Assembly (NCBI RefSeq): GCF_035083965.1
Contig: NC_089727.1
Location: forward strand, 22,105,769-22,169,768
Direction: 5' to 3'
Source of the DNA: Branchiostoma lanceolatum
Lineage: Eukaryota; Chordata; Leptocardii; Amphioxiformes; Branchiostomatidae
DNA: 64,000 bases
Made by a program: the position numbers and the translations under genes. The notes below the pieces were generated by a model. The model did no database searches. It saw nothing but the letters and a program-made list of their open reading frames with translations, and was not told where the DNA came from. Below, piece by piece: positions 1-44,284 of this stretch (the stretch's first letter is position 1; each line of letters starts with the position of its first letter).

Positions 1-522
1 AAATCATATTTCTTAATATCATTACACCACGTTTTTAAGAAACACATTTAGCAAGTAGAATTATCAAAAGCAAATATATCAATGTGACTGGTTGTTCAAC
101 AGATGTGTTTTGAAACCCACTATCATCTTTTTAAGACTTTTGATAACATCGTATCTAGTTCCGTTTAAATCCAAACAAAGTTTAAAATGATATTACTTCA
201 ACTCCCAAAATTCAAACTAATACACTTATACACACCAAGCAATGCATTTGTAATTAAAATATGTTGATTATGTTAAAAGCATACACACTCCGATTAGACT
301 ATTATTGTTGTCCTCAACCAAGGTATGCCCACGTTAGCCGAATATTCTCCCTTTAGAATTAAATCTAGAAAAACTCCTGCTTCCTATTCATCATCATCAT
401 CCACTGGTTTCTGCATCTGCAGTCGTTGAAACGTCCTGCAGCTGCATTCCTATTTAAGAGTACAAAATACACAACATAGCAAAATGCCGTCTTGCTCTTC
501 TCAGGCAGGTGAAGACAGCGGC

Positions 523-33017
<32,495 letters not shown>

Positions 33018-36000
33018 TCTTCCTTCTTCTGTGTGGCATAAAGAATTTTAACATATAAACTGATATCCGATCATTGTCAGTTCGATATGAACTCAATACA
33101 TAACACCTGGTCCCAAGTTAAGTAAATGATACCACCATATCGATGTATATACCTGATAATCTCCATAGAGATCTAGATAAAAGCATTGTTCCCATTTAGA
33201 ATGGGCCCCCGATGAATGTCTCATGTAATAATTACGTCACTGGCCTAAACGATGAATTTAAGAGATCTAATAATGCAGCATCTAGAATTTACTAGGTCTG
33301 TAGACTTTAGCTATTCATGTATTCAAGATATTTTGAGAAGGCTTGGATAATCAAGCAGTAAATGACCACTAGAAAATGACCTATTTTGAAGGACAGGGAC
33401 ACAATGACAACCAAAATTTGGATGAAAAATCACGGTATACTAAAGAAAAAGAAGTCAGATCAGAACAACCTTAAACATCTACAAAACGTTAAGGACATTC
33501 GGTAGTGAAGGTTCTGGAAACATCTGAAATGTGACTGCTCGCTCAGTCCAATATATGGCCATGTGACACAGTTTAGATGGATTGTAGCCAAGTGATTTGC
33601 ACCCTATTTATCCTTCTGGAGAGGAATGCGGAAACAACAGCATTTATCTTCCAGGTTTTACTGGCTGGGAGAAAGAGCGCCCTCTCGAGCGTTAACCTGT
33701 CTAAATATTCATGAATCTCATAGACATGTGCACATGCGTCTCACAAGACAAAGAAAAAAAAAAGTTGCAATAGCTTAACTACCAAACACATGTTGTAGAT
33801 GTTACCTACATATTGAGTTAAACCTGCAGTTTTAACATTTCAAACACATGTTGGTTTATACGGCTTGGATTTAACAATAAGGTCGACTTCAAGACTGCTG
33901 ATATAACATGCTTTAAAAGTATTTATGAAAGAACTGCTTGTCTTCACGATAGCTCGAAGTGGATTATCATCGCCTGACAGTAAAACAAAACCTAGACAAG
34001 ACCAGACCAGACACCTGGTAAACTAGGTCACTGACGTCATCTATCATGTAGTACTTCTGTACTAAATGCTTTGTTTTGCAAGTACCTCATTCTTGTGTCT
34101 TCGCAAATTCAGATGACTGAATAAGACCCCTTTACAAAGGAAGCGGAAAAGATTCAACTTTTGTTCACTACTGAAATCTAAAAAAGTGGATTAAACACAA
34201 AGAATACGTGTAGACAATCGAACTGACACTTAGTGATAAAGATATTTTCGTCTATAAGTACTCAAAAGAGTAACCGACATAGATTTCTTTGCAAGACGTA
34301 GTCAACAGTGGATGTTTAGCTGCACAGCTTTTTTGTTGTATTTCTCGAGTTTTAACATCAGGAAGCCGGGAATGACTAAGTAGGTCGACTACTACTGCCG
34401 CGGTGCTTTGTTCCTTCGGTTTTTAGCCTCAAGCTACCTGGTAACCGGACCAAATCGGAATAAATATTAACTTGGAAAAACACTATTTCATCGATTCAAT
34501 TAAATGCGTAGACGCATTTTTGTTAGCTATAACGTTATATGCTTCCAGGTACCAATCAGGGCAGCCCGAAACAATGGTACATACCACACCATATTAGCTG
34601 GTGCAAAAAGCACCCGGAAATGTAAACAGCGGCACACTCGGACATAAACCGCAGCATACAAGCTAGTAACAGTGGGACACGGAAATTTGAAAAAAAAAGA
34701 CCAATGAGTGGCGGGACGACACCTGATATTTATTTTTTACAAAGTGGAAAAAATGATCTCAGTACTTTCATCTCCCGTTCTTCCGAAACCCTAAAGACAC
34801 AGAGAAGTGAATGCCCATAGCTGGTTCGGGAAAGCAAATGGATGATGTTTTCCTATGTCTCCTGTGTGGTATTATCTAGCACTGTAAAACTGTTAATAGA
34901 CACTTTTGGTTGAAATAAGACGGGGTTCCTTGGATAAACTCGATTGAATACGACTGAAAAAACAATTCTTACCTCTCGAAGATAATGATTCAGAACCCTC
35001 TAGATATACCGACTGAGTAAAACTGTTGTATCAGTTCAGCCTGACATTTCATTTTTTCATTCATTTATTTAGCCAGCGGACACACTCAGGTCTCTTGACC
35101 TGTTTTTCAGGCTCCCTGGATACAAATACAACGCACAGACATAATACATAATAAACACAATTTTAAAAACTCGGTATCAGTCCTAATTCCATTCTTAGAG
35201 TCCCTTTCGAAAGGTCGATACGTCAGTGAGTTTTCTTTGTTCTGTCGGGGGTTTATTCCAAAGTTCAGGACCCATGTGCTTTAAACTGCTCTTGAATGAA
35301 TGAAGCTTTGCCTGTGGTATATGCAGCAGGGGAGGGTCCCATTTTGCGAGCTGATTCGCGCGCTGCAGTGCGAGTTCGTGCTTTCCGACACAGGGGGAGA
35401 AATCCACCGAAACATACTTGACAGATAAGGGGGAACTTTGTTGTGCACTGCCTTGAAAACAGTTAATAGCTTGTTTCTTTCCATTCGAATGCAGGAGGGG
35501 CTCACATTTGCAAGAGCCGGGGTGCACTGAACATCATGCCAGTCATCTTATTGTAAGTGCTGGAGCTACGAATTATATTAGTCCATATAGATTAATCAAA
35601 TCCTTTTTCCTTTCATAAAATGTAGGTATAGCCATAATAACTTTGTGCTGGATATGACAAGGGACTAAATGTAACTTTTTGTAAAGATTCATTAGAACAT
35701 ATCCTAGATAATAAGAAGTGGTCTAAATCCCTTGCGTAAAAAGTTCAATTATATAATCTGCAACAAGGGCTTTTACATGGCCCACAGAATGGCCTATTTT
35801 GAGAGAAGGAGAAACATATGATGGTTTGCGCCTTTAAATAGACAAACAGGAGATAGACGTTGGTGTGATCAGCCTGGAAGACTAATTCATGTCCGAACTA
35901 AGGCAGAAAGCACCAAAGCTAAGACACCGTCAGATTGATTAACAGAAACAATCTGTACTAGCCATAATAACTTTGTGCTGGATATGGCAATGGACTATAT

Positions 36001-39000
36001 GCTACTTTATGTAGAGATTCATTAGAACATATCCTAGATAATAAGAAGTGGTATCCTTTCCATAATTGTAAGTGTAATCATATAACCTGCAACCAGGGCT
36101 TTTACATGGCCTATAGTATGGCCTATTTTGAGAGAAACACAAACAGCAACATAAAAAAGATGGAAAAACGACTGAACAAGTATTTAAGCCAGGTGCAGGA
36201 GTCTTATCAGAATAATTCTTAAATACATCTTTCTACAACACGTTAAAGACATTGGGCAGTGAAGCTAGATAGCAAGTTTCTGTTATATTTGTGCTCGTTC
36301 ATTCTAACATATAGGTCAATGTGGCACAACCCATAATGGATCTGCTGGTCAATGCCCTGATTTTTCATATCTAAAATGGAATGACCGAAATGAGGAACAA
36401 GAAAAACACGCTGCTCTACTCTGTATGAACAGCTAAAACAATACTGACATCAAGTAATTTTAACGTTATTTTTCCTTTAACGTATTAGAATGCGTTAAAG
36501 GAAATCTAAAGCACTCTAAGAGGTAGCTTTAAAAGAGAGAAAGCATGTTTTAACAGTAAGAACAAGCTTAAGCATGATTGTTTACGCCTTATGTGAGAAA
36601 AAAACAGTCAAGAAATAGACGTTGATATGATCGGAAGACCGGAAGTCCGGAAGACTAATTCATGGCATAATTAATGCCAAAACCACAGCAGAAAGATACA
36701 AAGCTACCGTCAAATCGATTAACAGATACAATCTTTGTACTAGGATTGAGCAAGTAATTATAGATAAGAATCAAATATCATTGCTTGTCACAAAATGATA
36801 GGGTATTTTCTAACACATTTGCTGATGTAGAGGACCTAGCAGAGTCTATGTGTGTAGTCCTCAGTTAAGAAACAAAGAAATAATTGTAACAAATTTGGAA
36901 ATCAGATTAAAATGCTTGGATTAGTGAAACAAACAAAAAAATCATCATAGTTCAGACTTTAGTTGAATAAAGTTGAATGATCGCCCTACCGTACTGGCTT
37001 ACGCCAACCCAGGTGAAGATATGAATTGTAGCCAAGTGATTTGCAGCGAACCAACTCTCAACCCTAATTAACCAACGAGAGGAATGCGGAAATAACTGCA
37101 TTTCTTTCAGTTCTGATTGGCTGGGGAAAATGGCACGATCTCACACGTTCTCATAGTAGAATATTCATGAAGCCAAGACGTCTGCGCATGCGTCTTAGAT
37201 TACAAAGAACAAAAAACCTTCCACCGCTTAAATGAACTCCCAGATACCTGTTGTAAATGTTACCGATATATTGAGATGTTTGTTAGACCTGCAGATTTAA
37301 CATTCCAAACACTCGTTGGTTTATTCTGCTAGGATTTATAATGAGGAGGACTTTAAGATTACTTTATTACTAGTATACCCTACGTTAAAAGTATCTATAA
37401 AAGAAGCGATTGTCTTTACGATTTCTAAAAGTGATTTATCATCGCTTGACAGTAACGAACAACACCGGACACCTGGTGAACTAGGTCACCGATATCATCT
37501 ATCATGTGGTACTTCTGCACTAAATCCTTTTTATTGAAAGACTTTCCTTCTTGTGTCTTCGATATTTCAGTGGATTCAATAAGTGTTCTTTACAATTGAG
37601 GGGGAAACTTTTTTTTCATTAAGAAAAATTTGAAAAAAATCGGTTAAACATAGAATACGGGTGATCAAACGAACTAACACTCAGTGATAAGAATATGTTC
37701 GTCTATAAGTACTCAAAAAGTAACTGACATAGATTTCTTTGCAAGACACAGCCAACGGTCGGTGTTAAGTGGCACTTTTTTGTTTTATTTCTTCAGGTTT
37801 TGACATTATAAATCCGACAAGAATGACTGAGTAGGTTTGACTACTACTGCAGCGTTGTTTCAGTACTTTGCTTTTCAGCCTAAAGCTACCTGGTGACCTG
37901 GTTGTATCGATTAAATGTAAAATTGTAAAAACACTATTTCATGGGTTCGACCAAACTGTATTTCGAAGATGCATTGGTTTTGATAGTTCTGACATTTATA
38001 CATGGATGTGCACTTGGGGTGACCTGAAATATTAGTGCACATTATAACACCACGCAGTGCAAGTGGGTGCAAAATACACCCGGAAATGTAAACAGGTACA
38101 TTTGTACACTCGAACAGGCACCGCGTCATGCAACCTGCATGGTAACAGGGGACTCGGAAATCATCAAAGCCAACGTGTGATGGGAAGACCGTTTCAGCAA
38201 AATACATGAGGATCGGGCGATATAAAAACGATATTGCTAGTATTAGGGATTCCTCACGTCTTCAAAATTTCTTTCAAATCATTCTTTCAACAACTGTATT
38301 GTCATTTCAGCCATGGTGTTAAAAAGATCCACTTAGATATCAGACTTGATAAAGCTTGAATTGGTGATACATAAAAAAAACCAAGAAGTATCATACTTGA
38401 GAGATAAGTGTAAGAACATTGAATGATTTCCTTACCGTGTGCGACTGTCTGGATTGTAGCCAAGTGGTGTGCTGTGCTCCGTAGGTTTCAACCCTAATCA
38501 TCCTACCAGAGGAATGCGGAAACAACTAAATTTCTTTAAGAACTGATTGGCTGAGAGATAGAACACGCTTTCAAGGGTTCACATATCTGAATATTCTTGA
38601 ATCGTATAGACATTTGCGCATGCGTCTTAAAGCACAAAAATACTGTCATTGCTTAAAACTTTGACACCTGTTGTAAATTTTACCGACATATTAAGACGTG
38701 TTTGTTAGACCTTCAGATTTCAGATTTCAAGCACTTGCGGGTTTCTACTGGTCTCCTAAGGTTTAACAATTAGGTGGACTGTCGTGCACTTAAATTACTG
38801 TTATACCCCCACGTTAAACGTCTATATAAAAGAGCCGGTTGTCTTTAGGATATCTCAATTTATCATCACCAGACAATACAACAAGAGGGTACCATTAACT
38901 CGCCCAGACAAGACCAGACACCTGGTGAACTAGTTCACCGATGTCATATATCATGTGGTACTTCTGTACTTAATACTTTCTTCTAAAATCCCTTACATCC

Positions 39001-39480
39001 CGTGTCTTCGCAAATTCAGCGAATTGAATAAGGGCTCTTTAAAAAGGAAGTGGAGAAGACGCAATATTTGGTCCTTAAGGAATTTTTTAAAGGTGGTTAA
39101 ACATAAGATGCAACATGTACCGCCCTATAAAGTGAATAGAATACAACTGCAGTTGTATCTATTCTATTTGAAATGAAGATGGTGTCTACATACAACTGTC
39201 TAATTAAGTAAGGCCGGAGGCTAAAAAACATGCAGGTCTTATCAATACGCTAAAACTATCGTCGTGCCCCATATGAATGAAGCAAACCATACTTTGATAC
39301 TATGATAATGATAACCATCTGTTTAATATGGCAATGAACAACATGTTGCTCTGAAGTAGACACTGGCTACAACTCAGCATCCGATAGTGTCAATTCACGT
39401 CCGATAGAGTCAAAGTGTCATAATGTAACCTACTGGCCTTCTTATGACCTATTGAATGACCTATTTTGAAAGAAAGGGGC
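33018..39480. repeat. Upstream region with three diverged copies of a CCAAT/TATA-bearing unit
   Basis: The stretch is non-coding apart from a LINE fragment at 35040-35560. A unit anchored on GATTGTAGCCAAGTG and GAGGAATGCGGAAA occurs at about 33570, 37020 and 38450. It continues for 0.6 kb or more through GACACCTGGT-AACTAG, ATCATGT-GTACTTCTG and CTTGTGTCTTCG. Copies A (to about 34700) and B (to about 38160) share further blocks, such as GTCTATAAGTACTCAAAA and CACCCGGAAATGTAAACA. Copies B and C carry GATTGGCTG (37115, 38545) and TATA-like sequence (CTATAAAAG at 37395, TATATAAAAG at 38823). A further internal duplication is seen at 35640-35820 and 35960-36130. The copies could be an old LTR-like repeat or duplicated regulatory DNA. 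Confidence 0.6.
35040..35560 (-). pseudogene. LINE 3'-end fragment
   Basis: On the minus strand two overlapping frames read like the extreme C-terminus of a non-LTR retrotransposon RT protein: LTVFKAVHNKVPPYLSSMF in one, and HMGPELWNKPPTEQRKLTDV (an LWN-LP-x-x-x-R type end) in the other. Frame changes separate them, so the copy is dead. The tail around 35040-35120 resembles the 3' UTR type also glimpsed at 17345-17400. It interrupts copy A of the triplicated unit. Confidence 0.6.
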
Positions 39481-40320
39481 ACAGCAATAACAAAAGTTTC
39501 ATGGAGAATTCTAGCCTCGCTTTCTGGCCGGTGTCGGCATTTTTGTTTTCAGGGGGAGCGCTGATTCGCGACTTTCAACATATCAGGCCAACTTCTTCTG
39601 CTGGAGAGATAGTAATTGCCGACTGCAAATCAGCGCTCCCCCAAGAAATCAAAGCTCACAACGGGGGCTCGGAGAAATCACTGTTTACACCAAAGAAAGG
39701 ACTACCTTTTTTCGCATATGCAATCTTTTGGGGAAACTCGATTGTAATGTTGCGGAAAAAAGGATTAACATTCAGCTCGCTCACACGACGTCCCATGTAA
39801 AGGGCCATGTGTTCATTGTGGCAATGCTAATTGAATGCCCTTAGATTTCGTAATGAAATTATTCAAACAATGAATGTTGCATACACAAAATATATAAGAT
39901 GCTATAAACAACTGCTACAGATTGATATCGAGTCAAGAATACTGTACATACATTTATATTTGCGGTAGCTTTAAGTTCATGATTTTCGAGGTGAGCTCTT
40001 CACTGCGAACTCAAAACCACCGGTGTACCGCGAATATTTTTTTCTGTTTTTTGCCCACTGTCTAAGAGCTATATTTACGTACAATACATTTTACAGTATC
40101 ATAATGTGTTGCAGGGGTAGCAGAAGAAGTACAAAAGCTTACAATGCAAGGGATGCTGTCAAGATATACTCTTGTGTCCATTCTACACCAGGTCCATTCT
40201 AGAATATTTTGCGGCGAAGCCATCACACTGTAGAAAACCGGAGCTAGATTAGGATGGATACCAGGCTTATTCAGGTACAAAACCAACCCTGTACCTAAAC
40301 TTGTAACCTCAAGCTCCTTA
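39481..40320. other. Non-coding stretch with a degraded GCGAAC/ACCACCG repeat
   Basis: No gene was found. At 39955-40055 TTGCGGTAGCTTTAAGTTC and CTGCGAACTCAAAACCACCG match a dispersed repeat better preserved at 45240-45440, with a trace at 20670-20740. Confidence 0.4.
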
Positions 40321-40969
40321 CATGTACATGATTGGTGCACAGCTGTACGCAACAATTAGGGCCTTGGATCTGAGACAACCGGAAATTATGATGGACAATC
40401 TAGTTTTAACTCAGATTGCCCAGTGGGCAAGTATTTTGAACTCTTTTTTATTTAGAGCAAACACAAAACTTGATAAACTTTTCAGTCACATAAGATTCGT
40501 GACACAATTTGGTGGGACTGTCCGAAACGGAATGACAATCAAAGGGTGTACTTGTGCTCAAGGCAGGGTGCATCAAACACAGGGAGTAAGCCTAGGGTTG
40601 CGAGCCCTCCTGCCACCAAGACACCAACATAAAATCAAAAGAAAAACTTCTTCTGTACTAAAGGTTAAATGTCCCAAACAGACCTGCTGTCCACTAGTAC
40701 CCCGGAACTCAACCCGAGAGGAGTATCTGCGGACAAGACCAGCGGACAACAGATCAAGATAAAGGATTAAACATACAATGTAATTTGATGGTCCGTGGCA
40801 ATTGGCCCTCGGACCAAAACCAGGCAGAGCCCGCAGGCTCCCCTGAGGTGGGAAAAACAATTTCAATACAATTTCACATACTACTACACCCAATGGTGCA
40901 AAACAATACGGTTGAACCCAAGGTTCGTGATCTACTTCTCAACAGCATGTGGTCCTGCATTCATCGAAC

Positions 40970-41154
40970 ATTCATGCAAAAACACTCGCCTCGGAAAGAC
41001 CTCATTGGCGTAATGTCTGCACAAACATCCTCCTGCAAAGCCACAACTGCAAGATCAAGGTAGTGTGCAGACCTGCTCCCATACTGTCTTATCAACAAAG
41101 AACTGATAAGAACAGATACTACACTTGATCTTAGCCAAAAGGCCGAGAAGCGAT
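40970..41154 (-). pseudogene. U2 snRNA 5' fragment joined to an inverted partial copy
   Basis: On the minus strand from 41154 the sequence ATCGCTTCTCGGCCTTTTGG through CTAAGATCAAGTGTAGTATC and TGTTCTTATCAGTT is identical in type to the first roughly 54 nt of metazoan U2 snRNA, including the branch-site recognition GUAGUA. The true U2 would continue with stem IIa and an Sm site, and these are missing. Instead TGATAAGA, CAGTAT, a short insert, CACTACCTTGATCTT follows, which is an imperfect inverted copy of the same 5' piece. This is a truncated pseudogene or U2-derived repeat, not a functional U2 gene. Confidence 0.8.
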
Positions 41155-41261
41155 GAAGTTTATTTTGAACCCGGATAATATATTAGAAACTAATACCAAA
41201 CGTTGCCAAAACAGGCGTGACAGACTGAGCCGGATCCTTATCTAATTATGTTTAGCCATAC

Positions 41262-42046
41262 CTAGTATGGCTCAACATATTGTTTTTGTTCATGTTCTTC
41301 TTCTCCTCCTGCCAAATCTTCAAATCGATTCAACTCCGCCATTTTTTAATCAACCGACCTGAAATTTGGCATGAAGGTAAAGAAGGCAAATACCCTCAGG
41401 TGATTTTAAAATTGCTTTGAAACAGGCCTTAAAATCATTTTTATGGAGTTTTTTTGGGGCATTTTTAGGCAATTTTCATATTTTTGGCTCCTGTGCCCTG
41501 GTATTACAAGCAAATGACCTGAAATTCGGTACAAGGTTGCCTTGAACATGGCCCTACAGGACTACAATCACATTTCCGGTGTACATCACTGCAAAATGTT
41601 TCGTTTGGGGGACTTTTGGACCCATTTTCAGACCAAAAACGGGTCAAAAGTGCTGTCCCCGTTCCATGTTCTATCTTAGAATCCATGTTCTATCTAAAGT
41701 TCCTGGCGTTCCATTTGCTGCTGGCCAAAGAACATGTGTTCTTTTCAGGTTACCTGAGGTCATGTTGCGGGTAAACACGCAAGCCTTTGCAGTAAGAAGC
41801 TCTTGGCGTCTCGCAGAACTTGTAGAGAGATTTTTTTTGCACGGGTGATTTTGGAACAGTCAATTTATGCATCGGGAGGGAGATTGGCAAAGTATGATGC
41901 TCTCGCAAATGTTGCCTTCCTACATGCAGTTAATATTTCGATTTGCCCAGGGGTTATTTTGGGACAGCCCACTTCTTGCATGGGGAGGAGTATGGCTAAA
42001 CATGCTGTATTTGCTCAGGGGCAAATGACGGCCTTTCTAGTTGGAG
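41262..42046. mobile_element. Dispersed non-autonomous repeat, copy 1
   Basis: This stretch matches 56148-57562 in several blocks in the same order: ACATATTGTTTTTGTTCA with a CTTCTTCTCC run, CAAATCTTCAAATCG, CCTGAAATTTGG, a TTTTATGGAG block, then at the end TTTGCCCAGGGGTTATTTTG, ACAGCCCACTTCTTGCAT and GCAAATGACGGCC-TTCTAGTT. The second copy contains a 127-bp satellite in the middle that this copy lacks. No ORF supports an enzyme. Confidence 0.6.
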
Positions 42047-42344
42047 ATTAATTAGTGGGTCAACAGAACTCACATCTACTATAGAACCAGGGAAAGGAGA
42101 AGAAGAAACATCAGGAAAAACAACATGTTTCATTCCAATGGCCGTAACTCCTAAACTACTTATCGTGTGGTCAGCCAGCAAATTTTCAGCAGATGGTGTA
42201 AAAGTAGACCGTATGTAATATGGCAATGTTAGTGCCCTAATGGCGTGATATGACGTCAATATGACGTCATTTACGTAACTTTATTAACTGGTACTATATA
42301 GATAGGGTATCCCCATAAAATACAATCTTTTCAACAACTAACCT

Positions 42345-42470
42345 GTCCTTTCAGCACCATTACTCACAAACGCCGTCACCTCTAACTGTGCGTTCGTCTC
42401 TGAGTAAAACAACCAGCCAATTATAATCACAGCGACCATGAGAAACGGACCTCCGATCTGTACGACTGTT
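42345..42470 (-). other. Candidate exon with a hydrophobic segment
   Basis: On the minus strand the frame reads IGGPFLMVAVIIIGWLFYSE, then NAQLEVTAFVSNGAERT, and ends at AGGACAG followed by GTTAGT, a donor-like site. An acceptor-like GTCGTACAG precedes it. It could be a transmembrane exon of an unrecognised minus-strand gene, but no partner exon was linked. The adjacent 42500-42780 looks like an interspersed repeat. Confidence 0.25.
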
Positions 42471-42926
42471 GTCGTCTGTCCGAGGAGAATTGAGACCGGG
42501 TAGAACGGCAAACCTGGCCGGGTCCACACCAACCCAGCCTGGTGGAACCCTAGTCTCTAGCAGACTAACAGCGCCGGCTATAGGGAAATAGTTGCAAGGG
42601 GTGTTTGGCCATCGAGGGTTTTATTCGCAGGCCCAGTTGCAGAATCCACCCTCTCTGCGTAGCCGACTCCCTTCATACAATTCACTCTATTTGGCCAATT
42701 TCTACTATTTTCCCAGCGACCCACAGGGCCTGGTAGAGCCTGGTTGAACCCGGCGTACATAATCTGGGACCCGTCCACGAAGTTAAGGACAACTGAGCAG
42801 ACTATAGCAGAGAGTCTTCAGGACACTGGTATTGTCAACATCATATTGATATTACAAAGATATACACTATACAAGCACAAATATGTTAATAAGTTGAACA
42901 TAGAAATACCATATATATCATCGTTA

Positions 42927-43929
42927 ATACCCCCATTCCACTTGGACGGCGCTCTCACCGCGCTCTCACGGCGACCTCATTTTGGCCAGATCGCCGTGAG
43001 AGCGCCGACAGCGCGGCGAGAGCGCCATTGAAAGCGCCGACAGCGCAGCGAGAGCGCCGACAGCGCGGCGAGAGCGCCATGCGCGCCGTCACCTCGGCGA
43101 TGGTTTTGAACATGCTCAAAACCTTCGCCGTGAGAGCGCCGAGGATGGCGATGAAAAAACGAGCGCCGAGAGAGCGCGGAGCCAGCGCGGTGAGCGCCGT
43201 GAGAGCGCCGTGAGAGCGCCCAAGGTGGGATCAAAGGGCCGCAGCGAGCGCTCAAGGATCGCAGCGAGCGCTCTATGAGGATTGAATGGTCTTAACTGTA
43301 GTTCAAACAAATTTAATTCTTGAAGTAGTGTATTTTGAATTTCTGGGAATTTTGTGGTCAAATCGTAGTTTTGCTCGTGGGTAATACAAATTGACGAATA
43401 ACTACAAGTACTTGCTTCCATTCAAATTAAATTCCCCCCAAGTTTTATTGTCAGTGATTCAAAATGTGTTTCAAAATTCTGTGATTTACGTTTCTATTAT
43501 AACGTAGAATGGTAAAATATATCTATTGCAAACAGTTTACGTGACAAACAACACAGAAAAAATAACATACATATATTACTTAAGACACACACTGAGCGAC
43601 CGTGCAGCGACTAAAATTGAATCTGTTTTCCCCTTGATTTTATCATTCAAATATGATGCAAGAGGTAAAGGTATGACTGAGAAGACAACAAAGCACAAAA
43701 AACGTAACAAAAATTCGTTCTTTATCTCTGGAATTCGTTGAGTGATCTGTGAAATCTTTAAAAAATTGCTGACATTAGACATTTTGGTCGCGCTGAGAGC
43801 GCGCAAGGGTCGCCGTAGAGATTCCACTTGAGCACGTTTTCCAGGAGTTCGGCGCTCTCACGGCGCTCTGGACCATTTTAGATCGCCGTGAGAGCGCGGT
43901 AAGAGCGCCGTCCAAGTGGAATGGGGGTC
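42927..43929. mobile_element. Inverted-repeat element built of GAGAGCGCC units
   Basis: The left end ATACCCCCATTCCACTTGGA and the inverted right end (GACCCCCATTCCACTTGGAC) match over about 60 bases. A TTA flanks each side (42924-42926 and 43930-43932), a possible target-site duplication of the type used by PIF/Harbinger elements. The inner left 300 bases are a string of GAGAGCGCCG-like units. The centre (about 43280-43780) is AT-rich and has no transposase. Confidence 0.75.
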
Positions 43930-44284
43930 TTACTGCACGTTCTTACATCAACTGTTCAAAGCCTTAATCTGTTAACAGAGTGTGGAATACAGCACATTTG
44001 TTTTACATGACGTCACTCAAATGTTACAATTTCTTTGAAAAATCATAGACCATGCTATTTTTTCAAAAGAATGTTATCTTATAGCCATCTTATAAATATC
44101 TTAATGTTCTGCCGCATTGTATCAATTTCTGATGATCATAAAACTAAACATGATATTCAATGTCATTGTTGTCGAAGTCACATTGATTTTGGCCCACTAT
44201 AGACTCTTGTTAATGAAATGTTATTACAAGGATCACTTTTTGGTCCTAGTTTGCAGCAACATCTCCCGGACAGAGACTCAATTG

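Noticed and set aside
40970..41154. Functional U2 snRNA gene
   Set aside because: Only the 5' 54 nt match; the Sm site and 3' stem-loops are absent and replaced by an inverted copy.
42977..43255. Overlapping Arg/Ser/Ala-rich ORFs on both strands
   Set aside because: Translation of the GAGAGCGCC repeat array in several frames.
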